Below, piece by piece: positions 34,782 through 42,934 of a DNA stretch of 64,000 bases (positions are counted from its first letter, which is position 1; each line of letters opens with the position of its first letter). A model generated the notes under the pieces. That model searched no databases. It was not told where the DNA came from and saw only the letters and a program-made list of their open reading frames with translations. Origin of the DNA: Stutzerimonas sp. S1 (GTDB lineage Bacteria; Pseudomonadota; Gammaproteobacteria; Pseudomonadales; Pseudomonadaceae); NCBI RefSeq assembly GCF_025966695.1, contig NZ_JAOEIY010000003.1, positions 434,001 through 498,000 of the forward strand, given 5' to 3'. Both the position numbers and the translations under genes were made by a program.

Positions 34782-36368
34782 ATGAAAGAGGGATCACCCT
34801 GGGTTCCGTTCCGTCACCGAGTATTCCGAGGCCTCTGGTTTGCTGCTGCTGTCGTAAACCTGGCCATCTGGATGCAAACGGTAGGTGCGGCCTGGATCAT
34901 GACGACGCTGTCGTCGTCACCGCTGATGGTCTCGCTGGTACAGACAGCGATGACGCTACCGGTCTTTTTATTCGGCCTGCCAGGTGGAGTGATCGCCGAT
35001 CTGGTGGATCGCCGCCGCTGGCTGATCGTAACGCAGGCGACGATGCTCGGCGCGGCCGCAGTGCTATGTCTGCTTGCCTACAGTGGCCTACTGGGTGCCT
35101 GGACGCTGCTTTTGCTGACATTTGTTCTGGGTACTGGCAGCGCGTTGGGAATGTCCGCGTGGATGGTGACCATCGTTGATGTGTTGCCGCGAAGTGAGGT
35201 TCCGGCCGCAGTATCGCTGAATGGCATCGCGACCAATGCCGCTAGGGCATTGGGGCCGGCGATTGCCGGCGTGCTGATCGCATACTGGAACGCGGCATCG
35301 GTGTTTCTGGTGATTGCACTGTGCATGACGGCCGTGATCCTGTTTATTCTCACCTTGAAATCCAGCCGGCAGGCGCATGACCTGCCACCGGAAACGTTTA
35401 GCGGCGGCATGCGCAGCGGTTTGCGCTATATCCGGCACTCGTCAGTCTTGTTCAATGCTTTGAAACAGGTGTTCGTTTTTACCAGTTGCGCCAGCGCACT
35501 TTGGGCGCTGATGCCTCTGGTAGCCAAGGAAGAGCTCGACATGGACGCTGGCGGCTATGGCTTGCTCATGGCATTCATGGGCGGAGGAGCAGTGGTAGCT
35601 GCTCTCAATCTAACGAAGCTGTATCGCCGATTTACGTTGCGCACGCTCATTGCCTCAGGCGCGATCGCTTTTGCAGCTGCAACACTTGCTGCTGCCCTAA
35701 CGCATAACCGTTACGTCGTGTGGGCGATGCTGATCTTCGCTGGAATGGGCTGGATGGCCGTGAATGCGACCATCTCCACGGTCGTGCAAACCTACGCGGC
35801 GAACTGGGTGCGCGCCCGGGTCGCTTCGGTGTACCTGCTAATGCTTATGGGAGCCATGGCGCTGGGCGGGGTTTTGTGGGGGGCGTTGGCAGAATATATA
35901 GGACTCAATAACGCGCTCATCATTTCTGCCGCGACTATTCTGTTGGGGCTTCTCATCACCCGTAATGGCCCAATCGAGTTGGGTAACGAAGCTGATTTCG
36001 CTGAAGCACAGCAGACCGACAAGCTGGTGCTGGCACGCGATGTTTCTCACTCCGATGGTCCGGTGTCTGTGGAAATCAGCTACCGAGTCAATGATGCCGA
36101 ACATGGCATTTTCGTGCGCACGGCCTATGAGGTCGGCCAATCCAGACGGCGAAACGGGGCACAGAACTGGCGGCTTTACCGCGATCTGAGTGAAAAAAAC
36201 CTTTACGTTGAGCGTTTTATCGTCGAGTCCTGGCTCGAATATCTGCGCCAGCAGGCTAGAGTCACCAAAGGTGACGAGTCTAGAGAAAATAGCTTGCAGC
36301 GATTCCGATGTGACACTTTGGCAACGCGCCGCTACATCTACCAAGCCCCGTCGGTAAACGATCAGTAA
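34782..36368 (+). CDS. ditE: MFS permease with C-terminal soluble domain
   Basis: 528 residues from ATG after GAAGGAGCAGCA. Twelve helices occupy residues 1 to about 400 (FRGLWFAAAVVNLAIWMQTVGAAWIM start; GVIADLVDRRRW motif A), of the MFS_3/EntS type. A hydrophilic tail of about 125 residues (VSVEISYRVNDAEHGIFVRTAYEVGQSRRR) looks like the alpha-beta-barrel domain found in some MFS_3 proteins. A permease gene called ditE at this place is reported for the known dit cluster. Import or export of abietanes is not settled by sequence. Confidence 0.85.
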   Translation: MKEGSPWVPFRHRVFRGLWFAAAVVNLAIWMQTVGAAWIMTTLSSSPLMVSLVQTAMTLPVFLFGLPGGVIADLVDRRRWLIVTQATMLGAAAVLCLLAYSGLLGAWTLLLLTFVLGTGSALGMSAWMVTIVDVLPRSEVPAAVSLNGIATNAARALGPAIAGVLIAYWNAASVFLVIALCMTAVILFILTLKSSRQAHDLPPETFSGGMRSGLRYIRHSSVLFNALKQVFVFTSCASALWALMPLVAKEELDMDAGGYGLLMAFMGGGAVVAALNLTKLYRRFTLRTLIASGAIAFAAATLAAALTHNRYVVWAMLIFAGMGWMAVNATISTVVQTYAANWVRARVASVYLLMLMGAMALGGVLWGALAEYIGLNNALIISAATILLGLLITRNGPIELGNEADFAEAQQTDKLVLARDVSHSDGPVSVEISYRVNDAEHGIFVRTAYEVGQSRRRNGAQNWRLYRDLSEKNLYVERFIVESWLEYLRQQARVTKGDESRENSLQRFRCDTLATRRYIYQAPSVNDQ

Positions 36369-36408
36369 TACCGCTTGGCATCCGTATGCTGAGTTAGTTG
36401 CGGCGTTT

Positions 36409-36426
36409 TATTCTCAGTATAGAATA
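36409..36426. promoter_or_regulatory. TATTCT-N6-AGAATA palindrome upstream of ditR
   Basis: Perfect 6-bp arms TATTCT and AGAATA around CAGTAT, 32 bases before the ditR start. Size and place suit autoregulation by an IclR-type protein. A close relative stands at 29974-29991. Confidence 0.5.
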
Positions 36427-36458
36427 CAGATCTAAATCGAGCATGAGTTAGGGATCTG

Positions 36459-37253
36459 ATGAATAGCAATGAAATTTTAGACCTAGGTGAACAGCAGAAG
36501 GCCAACGGTGCCGTCCTTGTCAAACCGGTGTCTAATGCGATTCGTATCTTGCGACATCTGAGCCAAGTCGGTACGCCTGAGCGCTCCGTTGATATCGCAC
36601 GCCATCTTTCTATCAATCCAAGCACATGCTTTAACATCCTGCGCACATTGGTCGCTGAAGACGTGGTGGATTTCAATCTCATGTCAAAGCGCTATTCGGC
36701 GGGGATAGGGCTGGCGCGTCTCGTTGAGCAGCTGGTCACCCAGGGGCAGCGGGTGCAGCTGGCGAAGCCGCTGTTACAAAGCCTGGCTGCGAGGCAGAGC
36801 ATCACGGTCACGTTGTGGCGGCGCCTGGGTGCGGACCGCATTGTGATCGTCAGTTCCGCGGCGAGCCCCACGGACGTTCGAATCGATATGGCCGAAGGGC
36901 AACGTCTGCCGATGCTGATGGGTGCCAGCGGCAGATTGTTCGCTACGCAGATCGATCTTGACAGCCCGGAAATACGCGCGACCTACGACAGCATCCGCTG
37001 GGCTCGACCGTTGCCTTTCGATACGTACCGGGAAGAGGTACGCGAGGCTCAGAAACGAGGCTGGGCAACAGACGATGGTCATTTTTCCGTGGGCATTCTT
37101 GCTGTTGCCGCGCCTGTTTTTTCCCCCGGCGGCAGCATTGACTTTACGGTTTCGGCAGTGATGTTCCGCGGTCAGCGTGATGAGGAGGGAATTGCCGAGT
37201 TGGGCGATGCCCTCGTCGAATTCTGTATCGAACTGACCCGCGTTCTCTTCTAG
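36459..37253 (+). CDS. ditR: IclR family transcriptional regulator
   Basis: 264 residues. N-terminal winged HTH at about 20-85 (NAIRILRHLSQVGTPERSVDIARHLSINPSTCFNILRTLV), then an IclR effector domain with RLPMLMGASGRLFA near 150 and a C-terminal IAVAAPVF-like strand (ILAVAAPVFSPGG). DitR is reported as an inducer-dependent activator of ditA3 that is not strictly required for growth. It is convergent with ditF, three bases between stops, and lies directly after ditE. Confidence 0.9.
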   Translation: MNSNEILDLGEQQKANGAVLVKPVSNAIRILRHLSQVGTPERSVDIARHLSINPSTCFNILRTLVAEDVVDFNLMSKRYSAGIGLARLVEQLVTQGQRVQLAKPLLQSLAARQSITVTLWRRLGADRIVIVSSAASPTDVRIDMAEGQRLPMLMGASGRLFATQIDLDSPEIRATYDSIRWARPLPFDTYREEVREAQKRGWATDDGHFSVGILAVAAPVFSPGGSIDFTVSAVMFRGQRDEEGIAELGDALVEFCIELTRVLF

Positions 37254-37256
37254 TAG

Positions 37257-38447
37257 CTACTCCCGAACCAGCAAAAGGCTTCCGCCCAATGGCCCACCTC
37301 CAGCCGCCACTGCGCAGACTCGGTTCTCCCTAGTCTGCCGCCCCTCGGCTCGCCCCCATAGCTGCAGGCAGGCCTCATGCACATAGCCCAGGCCGTGGGT
37401 GCGACCGCCGGAAAGCTGGCCGCCATTAGTATTGATAGGTAGCTCGCCGTCCAGCGCGATACGCTGACCGCCCTCGACGAAAGCGCCACTTTCGCCGGTC
37501 GGGCAGAGCCCCAGGGCTTCCAGCCAGATCATGGTGAGGATGGAAAAGCCGTCGTATAGCTGCGCGGAGTCGACATCCTGGGGGCAATAGTCGGTGCGGT
37601 CCCACATCATCCGACCTACGTCGAAAGCCGCCATCTGGGTGAGTGAGATCTGATCCCACGACCAAGGCTGATTCAAGGCCGCGCCAATGGATTCGATACG
37701 AATCGGCGTATTGCGTGTGTCGCGCGCGGTATCTCGCCGCGACAGTACGATTGCGGTGGATGCATCGCAATGTACGTCGCAATCGAACATACGCAGTGGA
37801 GTCGAGATCATCCGCGATGCCATGTAGTCGTCCATGGTCATCGGCGTTCGATAAAGCGCTTTGGGATTGCGCATCGCATTTCGGCGACAGGTCAGGGCTA
37901 TCTGAGCCAGCTGTTCGGGTCGTGTGCCGTACTCATGAAAATGGCGCTGCGCATAGAGCGCCATTAGATTGATGCCGGACATTACGTTGAACGGCGTGAA
38001 CCATTGCCATGCGAAGCTGCTGTCGCGGCCCTGAGTCTTGTTGGTGAGCGCGCCAGCCTGCTTGTTCGACATGCGGGCGGATGCTTCGGTGATGGTGCGA
38101 AATACCAGCACATGTTTGCACAGGCCTGCTTCGATGGCCATGGCTGCGTTGATTAAGCCAGCAAGCGGGCCGGGGCCTTCATAGCCGGCACCGAACCAGT
38201 TTACGTTCAGGCCCAGTGCGCTTTTGAGCGCGCTGGGGCCAACGGGAGAAAAGGGGTCGCCGTTATTGTTGTCCCCCGGCCAGCACGCGACTCCGTCTAT
38301 GTCGCTACGCTCTAGGCCTGCGTCGGTAATGGCTTCCAGGCAGGCGTCAAGCGTCAGACGCATTGCTGACAGCGAAGATGGCCGCCCGATTTCGGACTGT
38401 CCGATGCCGGTGATGGCTACTTGTTTATCGTATCGACGATCGAACAT
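37257..38447 (-). CDS. ditF: thiolase-superfamily protein of the SCP-x/Ltp2 aldolase type
   Basis: 396 residues. Thiolase fold elements are visible: VAITGIGQSEIG at the N-terminus, INAAMAIEAGLCKHVLVFRT, and the C-terminal NTNGGQLSGGRTHGLGYVHEACLQLWGRA. The CSSG-type nucleophile turn is replaced by YEGPGPLAG, so it is unlikely to be a true thiolase. Proteins of this shape with a DUF35 partner (Ltp2/ChsH2 in steroid degradation) are retro-aldolases. The DUF35 gene here ends where ditF starts, supporting a complex. It would cleave a beta-hydroxyacyl-CoA side chain or opened ring. Confidence 0.82.
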   Translation of the reverse strand: MFDRRYDKQVAITGIGQSEIGRPSSLSAMRLTLDACLEAITDAGLERSDIDGVACWPGDNNNGDPFSPVGPSALKSALGLNVNWFGAGYEGPGPLAGLINAAMAIEAGLCKHVLVFRTITEASARMSNKQAGALTNKTQGRDSSFAWQWFTPFNVMSGINLMALYAQRHFHEYGTRPEQLAQIALTCRRNAMRNPKALYRTPMTMDDYMASRMISTPLRMFDCDVHCDASTAIVLSRRDTARDTRNTPIRIESIGAALNQPWSWDQISLTQMAAFDVGRMMWDRTDYCPQDVDSAQLYDGFSILTMIWLEALGLCPTGESGAFVEGGQRIALDGELPINTNGGQLSGGRTHGLGYVHEACLQLWGRAEGRQTRENRVCAVAAGGGPLGGSLLLVRE

Positions 38448-38852
38448 TCACTGATCCCTTTCGAACATGGGCAGCCAGACGTCCTCGACGTTCAGGAAGC
38501 TGACTCGGACCGGCATGTCGATATGCACCTGTTGCGGATCCATGCCGATAACGTTACTGACAAAGCGCAGACCCGACTGCTCGATCAATTCAATGATCGC
38601 TACGACGTACGGCACGTCGAGTTCGGCGGTCCATGGCTGGTAGTTAAGCGTGTAGCTCACCACCGTACCTTTACCGGAGACTGAGCGTGGGCCGACCTCG
38701 AAGCTGGCACAGCGAGGACATATGGGACCGGGAGGATGAAAGAACCGAGAACATGCTTCGCAATGGTGAATCAGCAGTTCACCTCGCTTGCCGCCCTGCC
38801 AGAAGGCGAGGGTATCGGCGTTCAGCGCGGGTAGTTTTCTAGGCATCGACAT
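38448..38852 (-). CDS. DUF35/OB-fold zinc-ribbon protein, DitF partner
   Basis: 134 residues. A rubredoxin-like zinc ribbon at about 29-50 (HHCEACSRFFHPPGPICPRC; two C-x2-C pairs) is followed by an OB fold (GPRSVSGKGTVVSYTLNY, later VVAIIELIEQSGLRFVSNVI). DUF35 proteins are obligate partners of SCP-x-type thiolases and aldolases, shaping the active site and acyl-CoA channel. It is transcribed with ditF with no gap. The upstream region contains the shared dyad at 38891-38913, which could serve both this unit and ditG. Confidence 0.88.
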   Translation of the reverse strand: MSMPRKLPALNADTLAFWQGGKRGELLIHHCEACSRFFHPPGPICPRCASFEVGPRSVSGKGTVVSYTLNYQPWTAELDVPYVVAIIELIEQSGLRFVSNVIGMDPQQVHIDMPVRVSFLNVEDVWLPMFERDQ

Positions 38853-38890
38853 TCCATCCAGGTGCGCATCTTCCAGTTACGTTATCATTT

Positions 38891-38913
38891 GTACATAAAA
38901 TCGAAAAGTGTCA
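38891..38913. promoter_or_regulatory. shared N13 dyad upstream of ditG and the DUF35-ditF unit
   Basis: GTACA-N13-TGTCA with centre TAAAATCGAAAAG, the copy closest to the consensus. It lies 65 bases before ditG and 38 bases upstream of the divergent DUF35 gene. Confidence 0.65.
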
Positions 38914-38978
38914 TATTTCGTTTTGAGTTGGCACTGCCCCGAGCGGTGCGTCGTAGAAAAAAACAAGAGGCTTTCAGT

Positions 38979-39680
38979 ATGTCCCAGTCTTTGCAAGACA
39001 AGACCATTGTCGTCACGGGCGGCTTCGGCGTGCTTGGTAGAACCCTTGGCGATCTGCTTCTGGCCCGAGGTGCCCGAGTAGCGCTACTCGATCGCGCCGA
39101 GCTGTCCGGCTCATTAGCTGAAGCTGCAAAATTGCATGCCATCGGCGGCGTTGACCTGACGTCCGTCGACGCGGCAGCGGAGGCATTTAACAGGGTAGTC
39201 GAGCACTTCGGGCGCATCGATGGATTGGTCAACGTAGCCGGCGGTTTCGCTTGGGAAACGCTTGAATCCGGAAGCCTCGATACCTGGGATCGCATGTATC
39301 AAATGAACGTGCGCACGGCGGTGGTAGCCTCCCAGGCGGCACTGCCCCATCTCGCCGCGACTGGATCGGGGCGGATCGTAAATGTCGGCGCATTGGCCGC
39401 ACTCAAGGCTGGCATGGGTATGGGTGCTTACGCTGCGTCCAAGGCTGGCGTGGTTCGTCTGACCGAGGCGCTGGCAGAGGAGGTCAAGGATCGGGGCGTC
39501 ACTGTCAATGCCGTGCTGCCAAGCATCATCGATACGCCGACCAATCGCGCCGACATGCCGGATGCCGATCCGAGCCGCTGGGTATCGCCAGCGGCTCTGG
39601 CGTCGGTAATCGCGTTTCTCCTGTCGAATGACGCAGCCCCCGTAACCGGCGCCTGTCTGCCTGTGTGTGGTCGCGTATGA
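38979..39680 (+). CDS. ditG: short-chain dehydrogenase/reductase
   Basis: 233 residues from an ATG (MSQSLQDKTIVVTGGFGVLG) preceded by AAGAGG; the longer frame upstream runs through the promoter and is rejected. The glycine turn GGFGVLG is a variant with Gly in place of the central x-x. Asp after beta-2 (LLDRAEL) suggests NAD. NVAGGF near 86, and YAASK near 150. The end is shortened (TGACLPVCGRV). Its stop overlaps the ditH start. The step is unknown, probably oxidation of a hydroxy intermediate after ring cleavage. Confidence 0.82.
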   Translation: MSQSLQDKTIVVTGGFGVLGRTLGDLLLARGARVALLDRAELSGSLAEAAKLHAIGGVDLTSVDAAAEAFNRVVEHFGRIDGLVNVAGGFAWETLESGSLDTWDRMYQMNVRTAVVASQAALPHLAATGSGRIVNVGALAALKAGMGMGAYAASKAGVVRLTEALAEEVKDRGVTVNAVLPSIIDTPTNRADMPDADPSRWVSPAALASVIAFLLSNDAAPVTGACLPVCGRV

Positions 39681-40675
39681 GACTCGTAACCTATATCGAT
39701 GGTGCTGGCTTCGAGCGCGCCGGGGCATTGATCGAAAACGATGGACTGATTGTCGACCTGCAGATTGCCTATCGCAGCTTGCAAGGTCGCGAGAGCCCTG
39801 AATTCGCGAGCGTTCTGGCGTTGATTGAAGGTGGCGAGCAGGTGCTCGAACAGGCTCGGACGCTGGTAGCCAAGGCGCCTTCCGCGGCTGTCATTGAACG
39901 CGCCACCGTCAAGCTGCGTGCGCCGATCCAGCCACCGCCGCAGATGCGTGACTGTTCATGCTTCGAACTGCACCTGAAACAGAGTTTCGCCGCTGCCAGA
40001 CGCGCGCGTGCTCTACGTACGCCGGATCCGGAAGCAACGCTGAAAGCGATGAATACGGGTGCCGATGACCGGGTAATCGAGACGTTCAACCGACAGCCGA
40101 TCTATTACAAATGCAATCGCTTTGCGGTAGTCGGTATCGACGATGAGTTCCAGTGGCCGAGCTTTAGCAAGGCACTGGACTTCGAACTGGAATTTGGCTG
40201 CTACATCGGAAAGCGTGGCAAGGATATTAGCCGTGATGCGGCCCGCTCGCATATCGTTGGTTACACCATTTTCAACGACATGAGCGCGCGCGACGCCCAG
40301 GCGAAAGAGATGTCCGGGATGCTCGGTCCCGCCAAGAGCAAGGATTTTGATACGGCCAACATCATGGGCCCCTGCCTGGTCACCACCGATGAGTTGGGCG
40401 ATCCCTATGACCTGGAAATGGTGGCGCGGGTGAATGGGGAGGAGTGGGGGCGGGGCAACACCCGAGACATGCGCTGGCAGTTCGAAGATGTCATCGCTCA
40501 TGTTTCGCGTGCGGAAACCCTGTACCCCGGTGAGTTTCTCGGTTCCGGTACCGTGGGCAATGGTTGCGGGCTGGAGCAGTTGCGGTATCTCAAACCAGGA
40601 GACCTGGTGGAGCTGGAAGTGCAGGGTATCGGCGTGCTGCGAACACGTGTCGGCACCGCCACGAACGATGCCTGA
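39677..40675 (+). CDS. ditH: FAH-family hydrolase/decarboxylase, longer subtype
   Basis: 332 residues from the ATG that overlaps the ditG stop (ATGA). It is longer than DitD because of an N-terminal region that includes RDCSCFELHLKQSFAAARR near residue 95. The FAH core follows: KALDFELEFGCYIG with metal Glu residues near 170, FNDMSARDAQAKEM near 200 and LGSGTVGNGCGLE near 290. This subtype includes enzymes that act on acylpyruvate-like or ring-cleavage products. It is coupled to ditG and just upstream of ditA1, whose promoter dyad lies in the 182-base gap. Confidence 0.85.
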   Translation: MRLVTYIDGAGFERAGALIENDGLIVDLQIAYRSLQGRESPEFASVLALIEGGEQVLEQARTLVAKAPSAAVIERATVKLRAPIQPPPQMRDCSCFELHLKQSFAAARRARALRTPDPEATLKAMNTGADDRVIETFNRQPIYYKCNRFAVVGIDDEFQWPSFSKALDFELEFGCYIGKRGKDISRDAARSHIVGYTIFNDMSARDAQAKEMSGMLGPAKSKDFDTANIMGPCLVTTDELGDPYDLEMVARVNGEEWGRGNTRDMRWQFEDVIAHVSRAETLYPGEFLGSGTVGNGCGLEQLRYLKPGDLVELEVQGIGVLRTRVGTATNDA

Positions 40676-40776
40676 GGTACGCCAGTTTGGCTAGTTCGCC
40701 TTGCTCAGCGCCTCAAGCTAACCATGCCGGTTTATTTCAGCAGCAAGATGTCACATAAAGAACATGGTCATCTAGT

Positions 40777-40799
40777 ATACATATTATCGAAAAGTGTCT
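40777..40799. promoter_or_regulatory. shared N13 dyad upstream of ditA1
   Basis: ATACA-N13-TGTCT with centre TATTATCGAAAAG, 58 bases before ditA1. Abietane induction of ditA1 is known from the literature, which makes this a candidate control site. Confidence 0.65.
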
Positions 40800-40857
40800 T
40801 ATATTTGGCTTGTCCTAATCGCCATCGGCGGCTATGCCCTATAAATAGGAGGCAATC

Positions 40858-42264
40858 ATGCTAACAACAACGAGCCCCGTATTGTCCGACGGAACCAAGG
40901 TCTCGGATCTTATCTACCCAGCGACACGCGAAGTACAGATGCGGGTCCTGAGCGACCGGGAAATCTATGAGCTGGAGATGGAAAAGATCTTCGGCAAGAT
41001 CTGGGTCCTGCTCGGCCACGAATCTGAAATCCCTGACTCTGGCGATTTCATCGTGCGCGACATGGGCTCGGATTCGGTGATCGCCGCCCGAACTAAAGAC
41101 GGCGAAATTCACGTATCGCTCAATGTTTGCCCACACCGCGGCATGCGCATCAGCACCGCCGATTGCGGTAATACCCAGATTCACAAGTGCATCTACCATG
41201 GTTGGGCGTTCCGGCCAAACGGTGACTTCATCGGCTCGCCGGTCGAGCGCGAGTGTATGCATGGCAAAATGATGGCTAAGGAAGAGCTGGGTCTGAAAAA
41301 GGCGCGCGTAACGCTTTATGGCGGTCTGATCTTCGCAACCTGGAACGTCGACGGCCCCTCTTTCGATGAGTTCCTGGGCGATGCCAAATGGTATTACGAC
41401 ATGCTCTTCTGCCGCAGCGACAAGGGCATGGAGGTGTTGGGCCCACCGCAGCGGTTCATTGTGAACGCGAACTGGAAGACCGCTGGCGAGCAGTCCGCTG
41501 CCGATGGTTTCCATACTCTCACCTTGCATCGCTGGCTGGGTGAAGTGGGCAACTATGCTAAAAAAGGCGAAGGTGAGGGGGAAGGTACTGACCTGAGTCC
41601 GGAAATGATCGGCGTTGAGATTAGCTCCCCCCACGGCCATGCACTGCGTTGCATTGATCTGGCGCGCAAGATCAAGCGCCTGACTGGCCTAGATCCGGCC
41701 ACCTTATCGGTCCAGGAAAAACTGAACGCGCTGCCACCTGCTGGCATGACCCGTGACATGGTCGAGCAACTCGCGCGTAATCTCAGTGAAGATCAGCTCA
41801 AGGTGCTGACAAGCATGCCGCCGCAGGTGGGAGGCATGTTCCCGAATATCCTATTTGGTTTCGTATATATCCCGCAGCCGGATGGCAGCGTGGTTGGTTC
41901 CATGACTCTGCATGCCTATGTTCCTCAAGGGCCGGACAAGCTTGAGTTTGTCAATTGGGTGTTCGCCGAGAAGGATGCGCCGCCAGAGCTTCGTGAAAAA
42001 ATGCTTAAGCAGACTATCCAGCTATTCGGCACATCCGGCATGGTTGAGCAGGACGACTCCGATACTTGGCCACACATGACTCACGCCGCGAAGGGCGCGA
42101 TGGGGCGCAAGAGCACTCTGAAGTATCAAGCCTGCTTCGAAACCGGCGCCCCGGAAGGATGGCCTGGCCCTGGCATCGTCAATGAAGGCTTTACCAAAGA
42201 CGACACCCAGTGGCACTGGTGGCAGTACTGGCATGAGCTGATGACCGCTTCAGACGAAAAATAA
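40858..42264 (+). CDS. ditA1: diterpenoid dioxygenase alpha subunit (Rieske)
   Basis: 468 residues, ATG after AGGAGGCAATC. Rieske cluster Cys91, His93, Cys111 and His114; mononuclear iron ligands His219 and His224 with bridging Asp216, and a distal Asp in VEQDDSDTW at about 400. DitA of P. abietaniphila hydroxylates ring C of 7-oxodehydroabietic acid to the 11,12-diol. It differs from naphthalene-type enzymes in its partner, the [3Fe-4S] ferredoxin DitA3. It is followed by ditA2 and then a strong terminator, so ditA1A2 is its own transcript. Confidence 0.93.
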   Translation: MLTTTSPVLSDGTKVSDLIYPATREVQMRVLSDREIYELEMEKIFGKIWVLLGHESEIPDSGDFIVRDMGSDSVIAARTKDGEIHVSLNVCPHRGMRISTADCGNTQIHKCIYHGWAFRPNGDFIGSPVERECMHGKMMAKEELGLKKARVTLYGGLIFATWNVDGPSFDEFLGDAKWYYDMLFCRSDKGMEVLGPPQRFIVNANWKTAGEQSAADGFHTLTLHRWLGEVGNYAKKGEGEGEGTDLSPEMIGVEISSPHGHALRCIDLARKIKRLTGLDPATLSVQEKLNALPPAGMTRDMVEQLARNLSEDQLKVLTSMPPQVGGMFPNILFGFVYIPQPDGSVVGSMTLHAYVPQGPDKLEFVNWVFAEKDAPPELREKMLKQTIQLFGTSGMVEQDDSDTWPHMTHAAKGAMGRKSTLKYQACFETGAPEGWPGPGIVNEGFTKDDTQWHWWQYWHELMTASDEK

Positions 42265-42310
42265 GCGCTCGCTGGCCGGGTCATGACAATAAAAAGTAAT
42301 GGAGATTTCC

Positions 42311-42886
42311 ATGGCAGAAGTTCAACAACGCGGCGAGGACCAGATCCAGCCGGGCTCTCCGATCGGTATCAAGCGTGTGCCGGTCGGGGCGGATATTTAC
42401 AATCAAGTCGTGACATTCCTCTATGAGGAAGCAACGCTACTGGATCAAATTCGTTTGCAGGAGTGGGCAGCACGGCTTGATACCGATCTAATCTATACCG
42501 TACCGCTGCGGCATACCCGCACCCAGTCCGAGCTGTCGGCGAGCATAGTGCGTTCTGTTCAGCATTACCACGACGACTATCGGTCGATCATGGGGCGAGT
42601 GCTGCGTCTCTCCGGCAAGAGCGCCTGGGCGGAAGACCCGCCATCGCGTACACGGCGGCTGGTGACGAATGTCTTCGTCGAAGAAACCGCAACCCCTGAT
42701 GAGTATGTGGTAACCAGTTATCTGCTGTTGACGCGCAGCCGGTTCAAGGACCACCATGTCGACATCGTCAGTGGCGAGCGTCGCGACGTGCTGCGTATGC
42801 ATGAAGATGGCTTCAAGCTGGCGCGTCGCGAAGTCATTATCGACCAGGCTGTTCTGGGCACTCCGAACCTCGCTGTATTCCTCTAA
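42311..42886 (+). CDS. ditA2: diterpenoid dioxygenase beta subunit
   Basis: 191 residues from the second ATG, which has GGAG eight bases upstream; a Met four codons earlier overlaps that site. Typical ring-hydroxylating beta subunit: FLYEEATLLDQIRLQEWAARLDTDLIY near residue 34, WAEDPPSRTRRLVTNV near 105 and the C-terminus QAVLGTPNLAVFL. It has a structural role in the hexamer with DitA1. A terminator hairpin starts six bases after the stop. Confidence 0.92.
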   Translation: MAEVQQRGEDQIQPGSPIGIKRVPVGADIYNQVVTFLYEEATLLDQIRLQEWAARLDTDLIYTVPLRHTRTQSELSASIVRSVQHYHDDYRSIMGRVLRLSGKSAWAEDPPSRTRRLVTNVFVEETATPDEYVVTSYLLLTRSRFKDHHVDIVSGERRDVLRMHEDGFKLARREVIIDQAVLGTPNLAVFL

Positions 42887-42892
42887 TGGTGA

Positions 42893-42925
42893 GCCCGCAT
42901 GCCTTTCGGGATGCGGGCCTTTCAT
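42893..42925 (+). terminator. terminator of ditA1A2
   Basis: GCCCGCAT and ATGCGGGC are perfect 8-bp arms, extended inwards by CC/GG around TTTC, followed by CCTTTCATT. It lies between ditA2 and the convergent DUF2889 gene and may work for both. Confidence 0.7.
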
Positions 42926-42934
42926 TGCAAAAAC

